In this document: positions 26,523 through 35,793 of the stretch, piece after piece | Position numbering within the stretch: the first letter of the stretch is position 1 | Layout of the letters: each line of letters begins with the position of its first letter | Assembly: GCA_902363675.1 (NCBI GenBank) | Contig: CABJAV010000009.1 | Span: 24,628 to 88,627 of the forward strand | DNA: 64,000 bases | Reading direction: 5' to 3' | From: Lachnospiraceae bacterium | GTDB lineage: Bacteria > Bacillota > Clostridia > Lachnospirales > Lachnospiraceae | Program-made: the position numbers and the translations under genes | The notes under the pieces: generated by a model | Seen by the model: the letters and a program-made list of their open reading frames with translations, nothing else | What the model was told of the DNA's origin: nothing | The model's database searches: none

Positions 26523-27575
26523 TTATACTTTTCCTATATCCTTTAATATTTCAATAGAATGCAAAATTCCCTTTTTAATAGAAAAATTTGCATTCCATCC
26601 AAGAGCCCTCAATCTACTTCCATCTAAAATCTGTCGTTCAATTGGACTTCTCTCCATATATTCTTCATTAGTCGGTAATTGCATATAAACGTTTTTTTTT
26701 GAAAGCGTAGCACAAATTTTTGCAAATTTTCTTATTGTCAATTTTTCCAAAGAAGAGACATTATATGCCTGATTCACCTCTCCACAAAGTAACACTGAAA
26801 AAATTGCAGATGCACTATCAGCTACATATAAATAAGATCTTTCTTGTAGACCTTCACTTTTTAATACAACATTGTTGTTTAAAGCAGCACTTCGAATAAA
26901 TTGCATATGTGCACGATTATCTGAATCCAATGCATTTGGACCAAAAGTATGACATAATCTTGCAATAACAATGGGTAAATGATATTGCTCTCCATAGCAT
27001 ATACATAAATTTTCTGCAATTTGCTTTCCCAGCGGATAACAAGAACGTAATGACAAAATATCTACCACTCCATTCTCATTTTCTCTATGCCCCACCTCAT
27101 CTGTTTTATATTGTCCATATACCTCTCCAGATGATACAAATAAAAACTTTTTTACACCACATTTCTTTGATATTTCAAGAACCCTTCTTGTTCCTTCTAC
27201 ACTCTTTATAATTGTGCCTGTAGGATCCTCTCGAAATAAAGCCGGATACGAGTTAGCAGCTGCATGAATAACATAATCAACCGGAGTATCAAAATCCAAA
27301 TTATCACAAATGTCACCAACAACATATTTCAAATATGAATCTTGTTTTCCAAAACGCGCCTCAAGCTTTTCAATTTTTCTTGAAACTGCATAGATTTGTA
27401 TATGTGTCTCGTATTCTTTGTTCAAATGTCGCAAAATATCTACAAGAAAGGAGCCTACCAATCCGGTCGCTCCTGTAATAAAAATTCTTGTTTCATATAG
27501 TTTTTGAATTTCTTGTATATTCTTGCACGAACTATCAACATCTTCTCTATAAAGTGTATTATTTAAAAAATCCAT
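26523..27575 (-). CDS. NAD-dependent epimerase/dehydratase (extended SDR)
   Basis: A 350-residue nucleotide-sugar-type short-chain dehydrogenase. The NAD-binding loop is ITGATGLVGS near residue 33, the substrate-side VSSGEVYG lies near 150, and the catalytic pair is YPLGK near 180. It acts in the cytoplasm, with NDP-sugars as usual substrates. It follows the TarI-like cytidylyltransferase by seven bases. In CDP-ribitol synthesis the cytidylyltransferase is paired with a reductase, but that partner is usually a classical short SDR or an MDR, so a CDP-sugar epimerase/reductase or an unrelated sugar step is equally possible. It ends the sugar operon. Confidence 0.85.
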   Translation of the reverse strand: MDFLNNTLYREDVDSSCKNIQEIQKLYETRIFITGATGLVGSFLVDILRHLNKEYETHIQIYAVSRKIEKLEARFGKQDSYLKYVVGDICDNLDFDTPVDYVIHAAANSYPALFREDPTGTIIKSVEGTRRVLEISKKCGVKKFLFVSSGEVYGQYKTDEVGHRENENGVVDILSLRSCYPLGKQIAENLCICYGEQYHLPIVIARLCHTFGPNALDSDNRAHMQFIRSAALNNNVVLKSEGLQERSYLYVADSASAIFSVLLCGEVNQAYNVSSLEKLTIRKFAKICATLSKKNVYMQLPTNEEYMERSPIERQILDGSRLRALGWNANFSIKKGILHSIEILKDIGKV

Positions 27576-27582
27576 TTTTTCC

Positions 27583-28296
27583 TCACTTTAACCACGCATC
27601 TCTTTTTGCCAAAAGGAGAGCCTTAAAAATATCTATATCCTCTACCGTCGTGATCTTAACATTTTTCTCCGAACCCGCACAAAAATGTACTTCTTCTCCT
27701 AATTCAATCATTAAGGTACATGTGGCAACAGAATTTGTAATACCTCTTTTCAAAGCCTCTCTATGCGCCCAACATAATTTGCCTAAAGGAAACGCCTGGG
27801 GAGTCTGCGTTCGGGCAAGCGAATCCCTACTTATCACTTCTTTAGAACTATTAGGGTCCTCCTCGCGCAACAACATCGCTTCTGCACACGGAATAACCGT
27901 TATGGCCGATCCATTCATTCTGCACTGTGCAATACATCCTGATATAATTTCCTGAGAAACATTCGGACGGATTCCATCATGTATCAAAACAATGTCATTA
28001 TCCTCATAATGCTTTTCCAACTCAAATACCCCGTTGCGAATAGACTCCTGACCGCATGAGCCTCCATCCACAACCCATTTCAGTTTTGAGATATTAAATT
28101 GTCTGGCATACGCCCATAAGATTTCCTGCCATCCTTCAAGACAGACAACCGCAATTTCATCTATCTCCGGGTGCTTTTGAAACGCCTCCAGCGTATAGAT
28201 AATTACCGGTTTATCGTTAATGTTCAAGAACTGCTTCGGAATGTCCTGATTCATGCGAACGCCTTTACCGCCCGCGATAAGTAACGCAATATTCAT
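27583..28296 (-). CDS. IspD/TarI-family cytidylyltransferase
   Basis: A 237-residue enzyme that transfers CMP from CTP to a polyol or sugar phosphate. The signature GGKGVRM at residue 9, the IPKQFL segment, HDGIRPNVS near 105, RTQTPQAF near 165 and the closing KITTVEDI are all present. IspD of isoprenoid synthesis and TarI (ribitol-5-phosphate) share this fold. Its place among surface-glycan genes favours a TarI-like role, making a CDP-polyol or CDP-sugar for a phosphodiester-linked glycan. AGGAG precedes the ATG. Confidence 0.85.
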   Translation of the reverse strand: MNIALLIAGGKGVRMNQDIPKQFLNINDKPVIIYTLEAFQKHPEIDEIAVVCLEGWQEILWAYARQFNISKLKWVVDGGSCGQESIRNGVFELEKHYEDNDIVLIHDGIRPNVSQEIISGCIAQCRMNGSAITVIPCAEAMLLREEDPNSSKEVISRDSLARTQTPQAFPLGKLCWAHREALKRGITNSVATCTLMIELGEEVHFCAGSEKNVKITTVEDIDIFKALLLAKRDAWLK

Positions 28297-28322
28297 GCTT
28301 CGTCTCCTGAATCTATCAGTTT

Positions 28323-29351
28323 CTACTTCTGCTCATTCAAATATGCATCTAATTCATTGCGCACATATTCCAATGACAAAAGTTTCTCTTTCACCTGCTC
28401 CACATCCAACATCGTCGTATTATCAGATGTAAATTCTGTAAGCTTTGCTTTCTCTACCTGTCCTTTTTCAAAATACTGCTCATAATTCAAATCTCTGTTA
28501 TCTGCCGGAACCCGGTAGAAATTTCCCAGATCATATGCATGCATACATTCTTCTTTCGTAAGAAGTGTCTCTGACTTCTTCTCTCCGTGTCTGGTTCCGA
28601 TATAATGAATCTCATTGGTATCATGAAATAGTTCTCTTATAGCCTGTGCCAATGTTCCGATCGTACACGCAGGAGCCTTCTGAACCATGATATCTCCCGG
28701 ATGTGCATGCTCAAATGCAAACATTACCAGATCCACCGCTTCATCCAGACTCATGAGAAAACGCGTCATCTCCGGATCTGTAACCGTGATCGGCTTACCT
28801 TCTTTAATCTGATCAATAAACAGCGGAATTACAGAGCCTCTGGAGCACATAACATTTCCGTATCGTGTTCCACAGATCACCGTACTCTCGGTTGTTCTTG
28901 ATTTTGCCACAAAAACACGCTCCATCATCGCCTTACTGATTCCCATCGCGTTGATCGGATATGCAGCCTTGTCCGTCGATAAACAGATTACCTTCTTTAC
29001 ACCGGCCTGAATTGCCGCTGTAAGCACATTGTCGGTTCCGATTACGTTTGTCCGAACCGCCTCCATCGGGAAGAATTCGCAAGACGGAACCTGCTTTAAA
29101 GCTGCTGCACTGAAAATATAATCCACACCAAAAATGGCATCCTGAACACTCCGAATATCACGGACGTCGCCAATGTAAAACTTAATCTTAGAATTATTAT
29201 AAAGCTTACGCATATCGTCCTGCTTTTTCTCATCTCTGGAAAATACACGAATCTCTTTGATATCCGTATCCAAAAATCTCTTTAATACTGCGTTGCCAAA
29301 GGAACCGGTTCCTCCGGTAATCATCAATGTTTTTCCCTCAAAAATGCTCAT
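28323..29351 (-). CDS. UDP-N-acetylglucosamine 4,6-dehydratase (FnlA/CapE/WbjB-like)
   Basis: A 342-residue short SDR with the loop TGGTGSFGNAVL near residue 11, the STDKAAYPINAMGISK catalytic region near 125-140, and the polysaccharide-synthesis C-terminal domain. The family inverts C5 of UDP-GlcNAc while dehydrating it, giving UDP-4-keto-6-deoxy-L-idoHexNAc. The start is the ATG at 29351, overlapping the 2-epimerase stop by ATGA and having GGAGG upstream; a TTG 15 bases before is not needed. With the two upstream genes it forms a set for L-FucNAc or L-QuiNAc. Confidence 0.9.
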   Translation of the reverse strand: MSIFEGKTLMITGGTGSFGNAVLKRFLDTDIKEIRVFSRDEKKQDDMRKLYNNSKIKFYIGDVRDIRSVQDAIFGVDYIFSAAALKQVPSCEFFPMEAVRTNVIGTDNVLTAAIQAGVKKVICLSTDKAAYPINAMGISKAMMERVFVAKSRTTESTVICGTRYGNVMCSRGSVIPLFIDQIKEGKPITVTDPEMTRFLMSLDEAVDLVMFAFEHAHPGDIMVQKAPACTIGTLAQAIRELFHDTNEIHYIGTRHGEKKSETLLTKEECMHAYDLGNFYRVPADNRDLNYEQYFEKGQVEKAKLTEFTSDNTTMLDVEQVKEKLLSLEYVRNELDAYLNEQK

Positions 29352-30478
29352 CCATTTTTCCTCCAAACCTTATCGTCAATAATTCTTGTATAACTCTGAA
29401 TAATACGAATTACTGTGGATGAAACATTCTCAACCTCATAATCCGGTACCAGTTCTCCAAAATCTCCAAGTTCCGCCATCTTAACCGCCATATCAACCGA
29501 CTGAAGTAATGACTCTTCCGTAATTCCTCCGATCACAAACGCACCCTTGTCCAACGCTTCCGGTCTCTCAGTAGAAGTCCTGATACAAACCGCCGGGAAA
29601 TGACTGACCGCCGTCTCCTCCGGCATCGTACCACTGTCCGATACGACACAAAACGCATGCTTCATCAAATGACTATAGTCTGTGAAATTAAACGGTGGCA
29701 TCTGTCTTACCAGTGGGTGAAATACAAAGTTACGTTCTTCTACAAACTTTGCACTTCTTGGGTGCAGAGAATAGATTACCGGCATCTGATAGGTTTCTGC
29801 CATCCTGTTTACAGCATTCATGAGACTCTCGAAATGCTCCTCCTGATCAATATTCTCCTCTCGATGTGCGGATAAAACAATAAACTTTCCAGACTCCAGT
29901 CCCAGTTCTTCCAGGACTTTGCTATCATCAATCTCCTTCTGATGTGCAAGAATTACCTCCTTCATCGGAGATCCCGTAACATAGATATGTTCCTTTCGTA
30001 CCCCCTCCGCAATCAGATATCGTCTCGCATGCTCCGTGTACGGAAGATTCACATCCGAAATATGATCCACAATCCGTCGGTTTGTCTCCTCCGGAAGATT
30101 CTCATCAAAGCATCGGTTTCCGGCTTCCATATGGAAAATCGGCACCTTAAGACGCTTCGCTGCGATTGCAGACAACGCTGAATTGGTGTCCCCAAGGATC
30201 AGAAGCGCATCCGGCTTTACTTTCTGCATCAAAGAATAGGACTTTGCAATAATATTTCCCATGGTCTCTCCCAGATTGTCACCAACAACACCAAGATAAT
30301 AATCCGGCTTCCGAATGCCTAAATCGTCGTAAAATATATCATTCAATCTCGCATCATAATTTTGTCCGGTATGAACAAAGATATGATCAAAATAAATATC
30401 TGCCTTCTTAATAATCTCTGACAATCGAATCAGTTCCGGTCTGGTTCCGGCGATTGTCATAACTTTAAGTTTTCTCAT
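29348..30478 (-). CDS. Non-hydrolysing UDP-GlcNAc 2-epimerase family enzyme (FnlC/CapG-like)
   Basis: A 376-residue GT-B-fold epimerase. GTRPE near residue 12, HTGQNYD near 45, LGDTNSALS near 90, HMEAGNR near 110, AHREENID near 210 and SDSGTMPEE near 285 are the usual landmarks. In the FnlABC pathway it epimerises C2 of the UDP-6-deoxy-L-talo/rhamno-HexNAc. The ATG at 30478 has AAAGGAG in the end of the preceding gene; the longer frame is not supported. It is followed by the 4,6-dehydratase with an ATGA overlap, so the order is reductase, epimerase, dehydratase. Confidence 0.92.
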   Translation of the reverse strand: MRKLKVMTIAGTRPELIRLSEIIKKADIYFDHIFVHTGQNYDARLNDIFYDDLGIRKPDYYLGVVGDNLGETMGNIIAKSYSLMQKVKPDALLILGDTNSALSAIAAKRLKVPIFHMEAGNRCFDENLPEETNRRIVDHISDVNLPYTEHARRYLIAEGVRKEHIYVTGSPMKEVILAHQKEIDDSKVLEELGLESGKFIVLSAHREENIDQEEHFESLMNAVNRMAETYQMPVIYSLHPRSAKFVEERNFVFHPLVRQMPPFNFTDYSHLMKHAFCVVSDSGTMPEETAVSHFPAVCIRTSTERPEALDKGAFVIGGITEESLLQSVDMAVKMAELGDFGELVPDYEVENVSSTVIRIIQSYTRIIDDKVWRKNG

Positions 30479-30483
30479 AATTA

Positions 30484-31344
30484 CTATACTCCTTTGTATT
30501 GCTGATACAGATCCGGATGATTTCTTATCCACTCTCCCATCTCCCGAACCATCTCATCATAGCCCGGAACCATAAATGGTTGCTCCGGTCTGGTGTTGAT
30601 CAAAGTCTTATCACTTACGGTTATCCGTTCTTCCTGTATCTGTATCGGCTTCTGTCTACAATATCGGTCAAAAAGCCTCAAAAGATTATATTTACTGATA
30701 AAATCATTGTTCACAAGATGATACAGTCCCGTCTGTGGATTCTCACACTCCTGCGCAATCACTTTCGCAAGCTGGAGTGTTGTCACCCCGGACCAGATCA
30801 CCCTCTGATATCCAAAAACCTCTGCCTTTTGCATCATAAACCAATGAAACAATCCTATTCCATTCGCTTTCAGTTCCGGTCCGATGATCGAAGTGCGAAT
30901 CGTAAGATTCTTATCATCGCACACTTCACCTAACGCCTTTGACCTGCCATAATAGGAGCTTGCATCCGGTCGATCCGCTTCCGTATAACGCCCCTTCGTC
31001 CCCTCAAATACACAATCCGTACTGATATGAATCAGCTTTGTCTTCGTATCCGCAAGTTCCTCCGCCAGAAAATGCGGCAGAACACTGTTTAAGTAAATGC
31101 CATCTGCCGGATGCTCATCCACAAACCTGTTCAGCACGCCAATAGCATTTACTACATAATCGTATGCATGTACCTGAAGCGCCTGCCTCACATCCTCTTT
31201 GTTAGTGGCATCTCCAATCATCGTTTCACATACAGAACCTTCCTGCCTCGCAAAACCATACACCGTATGCCCCTGTTCTGTTAAATACTGCGCAATCATA
31301 TGGCCCGCCATGCCATTAACGCCAAAAATCAAAAAAGTTTTCAT
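30484..31344 (-). CDS. RmlD-like SDR reductase of 6-deoxy-HexNAc pathway
   Basis: A 286-residue sugar-nucleotide reductase with GVNGMAGHMIA at the N-terminus, HISTDCVFEG near 105, and YYGRSKALGE near 130, which gives the YxxxK pair. It resembles RmlD and the reductase of the FnlB/QnlB branch. CapF/WbjC of the L-FucNAc pathway carries an additional C-terminal cupin; this protein has none, which leans slightly towards the RmlD-like (L-RhaNAc or L-QuiNAc) branch. Its start overlaps the stop of the ATPase/nuclease gene by ATGA, so translation is coupled. Confidence 0.85.
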   Translation of the reverse strand: MKTFLIFGVNGMAGHMIAQYLTEQGHTVYGFARQEGSVCETMIGDATNKEDVRQALQVHAYDYVVNAIGVLNRFVDEHPADGIYLNSVLPHFLAEELADTKTKLIHISTDCVFEGTKGRYTEADRPDASSYYGRSKALGEVCDDKNLTIRTSIIGPELKANGIGLFHWFMMQKAEVFGYQRVIWSGVTTLQLAKVIAQECENPQTGLYHLVNNDFISKYNLLRLFDRYCRQKPIQIQEERITVSDKTLINTRPEQPFMVPGYDEMVREMGEWIRNHPDLYQQYKGV

Positions 31345-33212
31345 TCTATATCCTTCGTCTTAATCATTACTTTTTTCCCTGAAAAAGCAATCCCAAATTT
31401 CAAAATGTCCTTTACCTTATTTTCTTTCATTTCCGAATCATATCTTCTATCATCAATCTGATGTAAGGCTTCCTCTGCAAGTTGCTCAAGCGCCTCTTTC
31501 TCCAGGTTCTTCTTCCATTTTAATTCCATAATGATCCCCGGATATTGATTGGTTCTCGGCAACAAGCTAATATCATATCTTCCGTCCCCGGACTCTCTGT
31601 TCGATGTGATTTTATATTGATTATCCATCAAAGCGATCAACCCAAGTACCAGTCCATGATAAAAACCCTCTGCACCAGCATCATAAAAGCTTACAGATTT
31701 ATCCATATATTCCGCAATTGCTTTCTGCAATTTCTTGTAGTCATTCGCATAGAGGCTTTCTGCGATCTGATTCGCGGTCGTTCTTGTGATTGCTCCGATC
31801 TGTAATAAATGTGATAATATCTCACTCTTATACACCGCAGCAATCTCTCTGTTCGGAATCGAGACCTCACACAGATAGGAACCATCTGCCTGCAACGCCT
31901 TTTTCGGAGCGTTCAAATAGCCCGCCACCAATAACAGGCTATAAATATTTGCCGGATCTTCCGAAATTGAACGATACACAACATTTTCATCGATTCTTGC
32001 AATCACTTTCGTTCCTTGCAAAAGAGAATAAAGCTTTTCAATGATATCATCCGTTGCTATCTTAAGAACATCTTCAAGAATTTCATTCTTTCCGGTATTT
32101 ACCCAATAAGCCTGCGGAATACACCCTTTTGAAATATAACTAATTACCGACCATGGATTATAAATCTCACAGCTACCAAATAAATAGCCATCATACCATT
32201 CCTTCAACTCGTTTTCTTTGTCTGCCACGCCATAGTATTCGAGCATATCTTCTACTTCGTCTTCGGTAAAGCCAAAATAACATTCATATGCTTCATCCAT
32301 CACAGAATTTACCGTCAAATTATTCAGTCCGCTGAAAATGCTCTCCTGCGCAATTCTAAGAATGCCGGTAAGAAAACCATAGGAGAGGTATTTATTATCC
32401 TTAAACGCTCCCGAAAAGAAATTCCTCATAAACCCTATGATCTCCTCATAGAAATCTTTAGAATAGCCTTCCTGAATCGGCGTATCATATTCATCAATGA
32501 TAATAATCGGAGCCTTTCCATAATGAACAGCCAGCATTTTCGATAGCTTCTCAAGCGCCGACGTAAGTTCAACTTCATTTACAGAACAATCAAGGATCTT
32601 TTCAAAATAAGCTTTTTCATATTTTGATATCTTATCACTGCCCAGCAGTTCTTGATGTCTCCCATATTCTTCCTGAAGCAATCCACGAATCTTGTCAATG
32701 GTTGCCTCCCACGTGTCAAACTTAACATCTTTAAACGTAAGAAAAATAACCGGATACTTACCTTGATGAGAGCGATATTCTTCGCCACATTCCCATATCT
32801 TCTTATCTGTAAAATACTTACCGGTATCATCCTCCGAAATTTCAAAAAACACTCGGAGCATATCCATATTCAATGTTTTTCCGAATCTTCTCGGTCGGGT
32901 AAACAAAGATACCAATGGCTTCTGATCCAAAAACGCTTTAATCAGTAACGTCTTGTCAACGTAATAATATTCCGACTGTGCACGGATATAATCCGAAATG
33001 CCAATCGGCAATGATTTCATATCTGCTGACGCGATCTTCTTGCAATACTTCCCGGAGGAAATTCTTCCATCAACTGGTTTACGCGCATCATCCGGAATCT
33101 GCCAGATTCCTTTTACCTTTATAGCACCGGAAATTTTTCCTCTCTTGCACATATCGTTTACGGAACGATATGATACTCCCCATTCTACAGCTTTCTCTTT
33201 ACAGGTTTTCAT
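31341..33212 (-). CDS. HTH, AAA-ATPase and PD-(D/E)XK nuclease-like fusion protein
   Basis: A 623-residue protein. Residues 1-50 form an excisionase-like helix-turn-helix (CKEKAVEWGVSYRSV). Then come the AAA-like ATPase with RPRRFGKT near 107 and IDEYDTPIQ near 245, and a C-terminal nuclease-like domain with YDISLL ... IIMELKW near 555-575. It is longer than the 20,707 paralogue because of the HTH. The start ATG at 33212 has GGAG nine bases before it. The gene is translationally coupled to the RmlD-like gene. An inverted repeat at 33227-33263 lies right upstream and could bind the HTH. Confidence 0.83.
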   Translation of the reverse strand: MKTCKEKAVEWGVSYRSVNDMCKRGKISGAIKVKGIWQIPDDARKPVDGRISSGKYCKKIASADMKSLPIGISDYIRAQSEYYYVDKTLLIKAFLDQKPLVSLFTRPRRFGKTLNMDMLRVFFEISEDDTGKYFTDKKIWECGEEYRSHQGKYPVIFLTFKDVKFDTWEATIDKIRGLLQEEYGRHQELLGSDKISKYEKAYFEKILDCSVNEVELTSALEKLSKMLAVHYGKAPIIIIDEYDTPIQEGYSKDFYEEIIGFMRNFFSGAFKDNKYLSYGFLTGILRIAQESIFSGLNNLTVNSVMDEAYECYFGFTEDEVEDMLEYYGVADKENELKEWYDGYLFGSCEIYNPWSVISYISKGCIPQAYWVNTGKNEILEDVLKIATDDIIEKLYSLLQGTKVIARIDENVVYRSISEDPANIYSLLLVAGYLNAPKKALQADGSYLCEVSIPNREIAAVYKSEILSHLLQIGAITRTTANQIAESLYANDYKKLQKAIAEYMDKSVSFYDAGAEGFYHGLVLGLIALMDNQYKITSNRESGDGRYDISLLPRTNQYPGIIMELKWKKNLEKEALEQLAEEALHQIDDRRYDSEMKENKVKDILKFGIAFSGKKVMIKTKDIE

Positions 33213-33226
33213 CCGAATCATCTCCA

Positions 33227-33263
33227 TTCGCAGTATATCAATCTTATTTTGGTATATTGCGAA
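33227..33263. repeat. Inverted repeat upstream of the HTH-ATPase gene
   Basis: TTCGCAGTATA and TATATTGCGAA pair over 10 of 11 positions with a 15-base spacer, 15 bases before the start codon. The AT-rich centre carries a possible -10 (TATACT). It is a candidate operator for autoregulation. Confidence 0.5.
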
Positions 33264-33305
33264 TCACACAATTTTTAACGCTTTATAACTTTTTCAATTT
33301 AATTG

Positions 33306-33335
33306 TAAAAGAATCGGCTGCCTTCTGGCAGCCGA
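33306..33335 (-). terminator. Terminator of the long glycan/phosphonate operon
   Basis: A perfect TCGGCTGCC/GGCAGCCGA stem with a four-base TTCT loop is followed on the minus strand by a T-rich stretch, just after the phosphonopyruvate decarboxylase stop codon. It marks the 3' end of the operon that begins near 60.4 kb. Confidence 0.72.
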
Positions 33336-33355
33336 ATAATTTTGTGAATGTCAAT

Positions 33356-34474
33356 TTACAAGCTTTGTAAATACTCCATAAACATCTGCTTATTTTGTCT
33401 GGCAGTGGTCGTAGGTCGTCCAAGATCTGCTCTTGATCCAATAGCACATTTGACCTCAATAAACGAAAGTTCCTGCTTTGTCTTAGCATGTTCCAACGCG
33501 TGATGCAACTCTTCCTCGGAAGTTACCGTAATTACATTCGGATAACCGCAACCTTCCGCAATCTTTGGAAGATTAATCTTCTTTGAGACTGTCGGCATTC
33601 CGCCAACAGTCTCATGTGCCTCATTATTCAACACGATATGCACCAGATTCTTTGGGGTATTACTTCCGATGACCGCCATAGCCCCCATATGCATGAGAAC
33701 TGCACCATCTCCGTCCACACACCACACTTTGCACTCTGGCTTATAAAGTGCTATACCCAAAGCAATGGAACTGCTATGTCCCATAGACCCCACGGTCAGA
33801 AAATCATATTTGTGCGACTGTTTATTACGTTCCCTAATTTCAAAAAGCTCACGGCTTGCCTTTCCTGTCGTGGATACAATAATATCCTCACCAGCAACAG
33901 AAACGATTTCCTCAATGGCTTTCTCTCGAATCAGTGTATATGGATTCGAATATTCTACCTTCTTATCATAAGTCAGTCCATTTTTACGAACAAGAAATGC
34001 AACTCCATTCCCCTCAGCCAGCACCGCTTTCGCCTTAATAATTTCTTTCTCTAAATCTGAAACCGTTGTATTCTCTGCAATAATAATGGTGTAGAGACCA
34101 ATGTCTTTTAATAACTGTTCCGAAATCGCTCCTTGGAAAATATGCTGCGGCTCATCATGTACTCCCGGCTCACCTCTCCAGCCAACAACAAAAATACACG
34201 GAATTCCATATACTTTCCCATTAAGAAGTGATGCAACCGGATTAACAATGTTTCCGATTCCACTGTTTTGCATATACACAAGCGGAATCTTTCCGGTTGC
34301 TAAATGATACCCCGCTGCCAAAGCTGTACAGTTTCCTTCATTTGCAGCAATAATATGCTTCTGTGAAATTCCAAAGGTTCCTGCCAGATAATTGCATAAT
34401 GCCTTCAACTGGGAATCCGGAACTCCGGTATAAAAATCGACATTAAGTTGTTGTAATAAGTTCTGAACTTCCAT
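33356..34474 (-). CDS. aepY: Phosphonopyruvate decarboxylase
   Basis: A 372-residue thiamine-diphosphate enzyme that turns phosphonopyruvate into phosphonoacetaldehyde, making the PEP mutase reaction irreversible. The substrate-side start (FYTGVPDSQLKAL), NEGNCTALAAGYH near residue 45 with the catalytic Glu, and the TPP signature DGDGAVLMHMG with the Asn pair near 235-265 are all visible. The start has GAGG 14 bases and AGGA close before the ATG. It lies two bases after PEP mutase, as in known phosphonate gene sets, and ends the operon. Confidence 0.93.
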   Translation of the reverse strand: MEVQNLLQQLNVDFYTGVPDSQLKALCNYLAGTFGISQKHIIAANEGNCTALAAGYHLATGKIPLVYMQNSGIGNIVNPVASLLNGKVYGIPCIFVVGWRGEPGVHDEPQHIFQGAISEQLLKDIGLYTIIIAENTTVSDLEKEIIKAKAVLAEGNGVAFLVRKNGLTYDKKVEYSNPYTLIREKAIEEIVSVAGEDIIVSTTGKASRELFEIRERNKQSHKYDFLTVGSMGHSSSIALGIALYKPECKVWCVDGDGAVLMHMGAMAVIGSNTPKNLVHIVLNNEAHETVGGMPTVSKKINLPKIAEGCGYPNVITVTSEEELHHALEHAKTKQELSFIEVKCAIGSRADLGRPTTTARQNKQMFMEYLQSL

Positions 34475-34476
34475 TC

Positions 34477-35772
34477 CTATAATTCCTCAATCAATGAAAT
34501 AATTTGTTTGATCGGCATCAATCTATCATCTGTCTCTTTTGCCCGATGGTATGTCAAAATATCGGTTGCCGTCTTTTCCATCGCCGGATACGCACTCCGA
34601 ATAAGATGATTAGCATAAATGACAATATTTACCCCATGCTCCACTAAATCATTCTCCGTTACCTGATTATATGACGTCGGGACAACAACTAGCGGTACGT
34701 CCGGATGTTTCAAACGAAAAGCATCGCAGAATGAAAAAATTTCCTCCGGATTTTTGTTGCGGCTATGTATCATGATTCCATCTGCTCCAGCCCCCACATA
34801 TGCATCAGCTCTATTTAATGCGTCCTCAAGACCCTTCTCAAGAATCAAGCTTTCAATACGTGCAATAATCATAAAATCATCCGTAAGCTGAACTTTTTTC
34901 CCGGCTTTAATTTTCTCGCAGAAATGCTTGATTGAATCCTGTGTCTGCTTAACTTCCGCGCCAAAAAGTGAATTTCTTTTCAGGCCATTTTTGTCTTCAA
35001 TAATAACCGCTGACACCCCAAGACGTTCCAAGGTGCGAACCGTATAAACAAAGTGCTCAATTAATCCGCCTGTATCTCCATCGAAAATAATTGGCTTCAT
35101 CGTCACTTCCATAACGTCATTGATTGTTCTGACTCTGGAAGTTAAATCAACCAGTTCGATATCCGGTTTCCCCTTTTCTGTCGAATCGCAAAGGGAACTC
35201 AGCCACATTGCATCAAACTGATTCAACTCGCCATCATGCGCAACAACCGTCTTCTCTGCGATAAGACCGGTAATGCCGCTATGTACCTCCAATACTTTCA
35301 CAATTGGACAAAGTTTCAAAAGCTGACGAAGACGCTTTCTTCGATACTCCGGCATAGCAAGCTTTTCCTTCATCCGTTTCTCGATTCTTGCCACATTTTC
35401 ATTGTATGTATAAGGAACTTCTATTAACTGTCCGCCATTACGTTCCAGCAAATCCAACACATTATCGCGAATAAGGGTCAATGGACCTTCTTTCCAATTG
35501 TCTCCATGAACCACAAAATCCGGTTTAAGCGTATCAAAAATCTCATCATACATGATTTCAGATTGTATCACTACATCTTTAATTCCCGGAATCTGCTTGA
35601 TCATCTCCACTCGTTCTCCCAAAGATTTAGATGGAAAACGCAAATATTTAATCATCGCTTCGTCCGTCAAAACACCAATGACGACATCTCCATACTTTTT
35701 ACATTCTTCAATAATCTTATAATGTCCCTCATGCAACACATCTGTACAAAAACAAGTATATACCGTCTTCAT
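34477..35772 (-). CDS. aepX: Phosphoenolpyruvate mutase with N-terminal cytidylyltransferase-like domain
   Basis: It makes the C-P bond by converting PEP to phosphonopyruvate. Residues 1-135 form a TagD/ECT-like nucleotidyltransferase domain with HEGH near residue 14. Residues 145-431 form the mutase, with DGDTGG near 245 and the diagnostic EDKNGLKRNS (EDK-x5-NS) near 285, which separates mutases from isocitrate-lyase relatives. The fused domain lacks the ISTT-type C-terminal nucleotide motif. The ATG at 35772 has GGAG nine bases upstream; the longer frame starts at a TTG. It follows the free-standing nucleotidyltransferase by 21 bases. Confidence 0.95.
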   Translation of the reverse strand: MKTVYTCFCTDVLHEGHYKIIEECKKYGDVVIGVLTDEAMIKYLRFPSKSLGERVEMIKQIPGIKDVVIQSEIMYDEIFDTLKPDFVVHGDNWKEGPLTLIRDNVLDLLERNGGQLIEVPYTYNENVARIEKRMKEKLAMPEYRRKRLRQLLKLCPIVKVLEVHSGITGLIAEKTVVAHDGELNQFDAMWLSSLCDSTEKGKPDIELVDLTSRVRTINDVMEVTMKPIIFDGDTGGLIEHFVYTVRTLERLGVSAVIIEDKNGLKRNSLFGAEVKQTQDSIKHFCEKIKAGKKVQLTDDFMIIARIESLILEKGLEDALNRADAYVGAGADGIMIHSRNKNPEEIFSFCDAFRLKHPDVPLVVVPTSYNQVTENDLVEHGVNIVIYANHLIRSAYPAMEKTATDILTYHRAKETDDRLMPIKQIISLIEEL

Positions 35773-35793
35773 CCTTTGCCACTCCAAAATCTT

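Noticed and set aside
27583..28296. Reading the cytidylyltransferase as IspD of isoprenoid synthesis
   Set aside because: It lies in a glycan-sugar operon beside an SDR and no isoprenoid gene is near; TarI-like use is more likely, though the fold alone does not exclude IspD.
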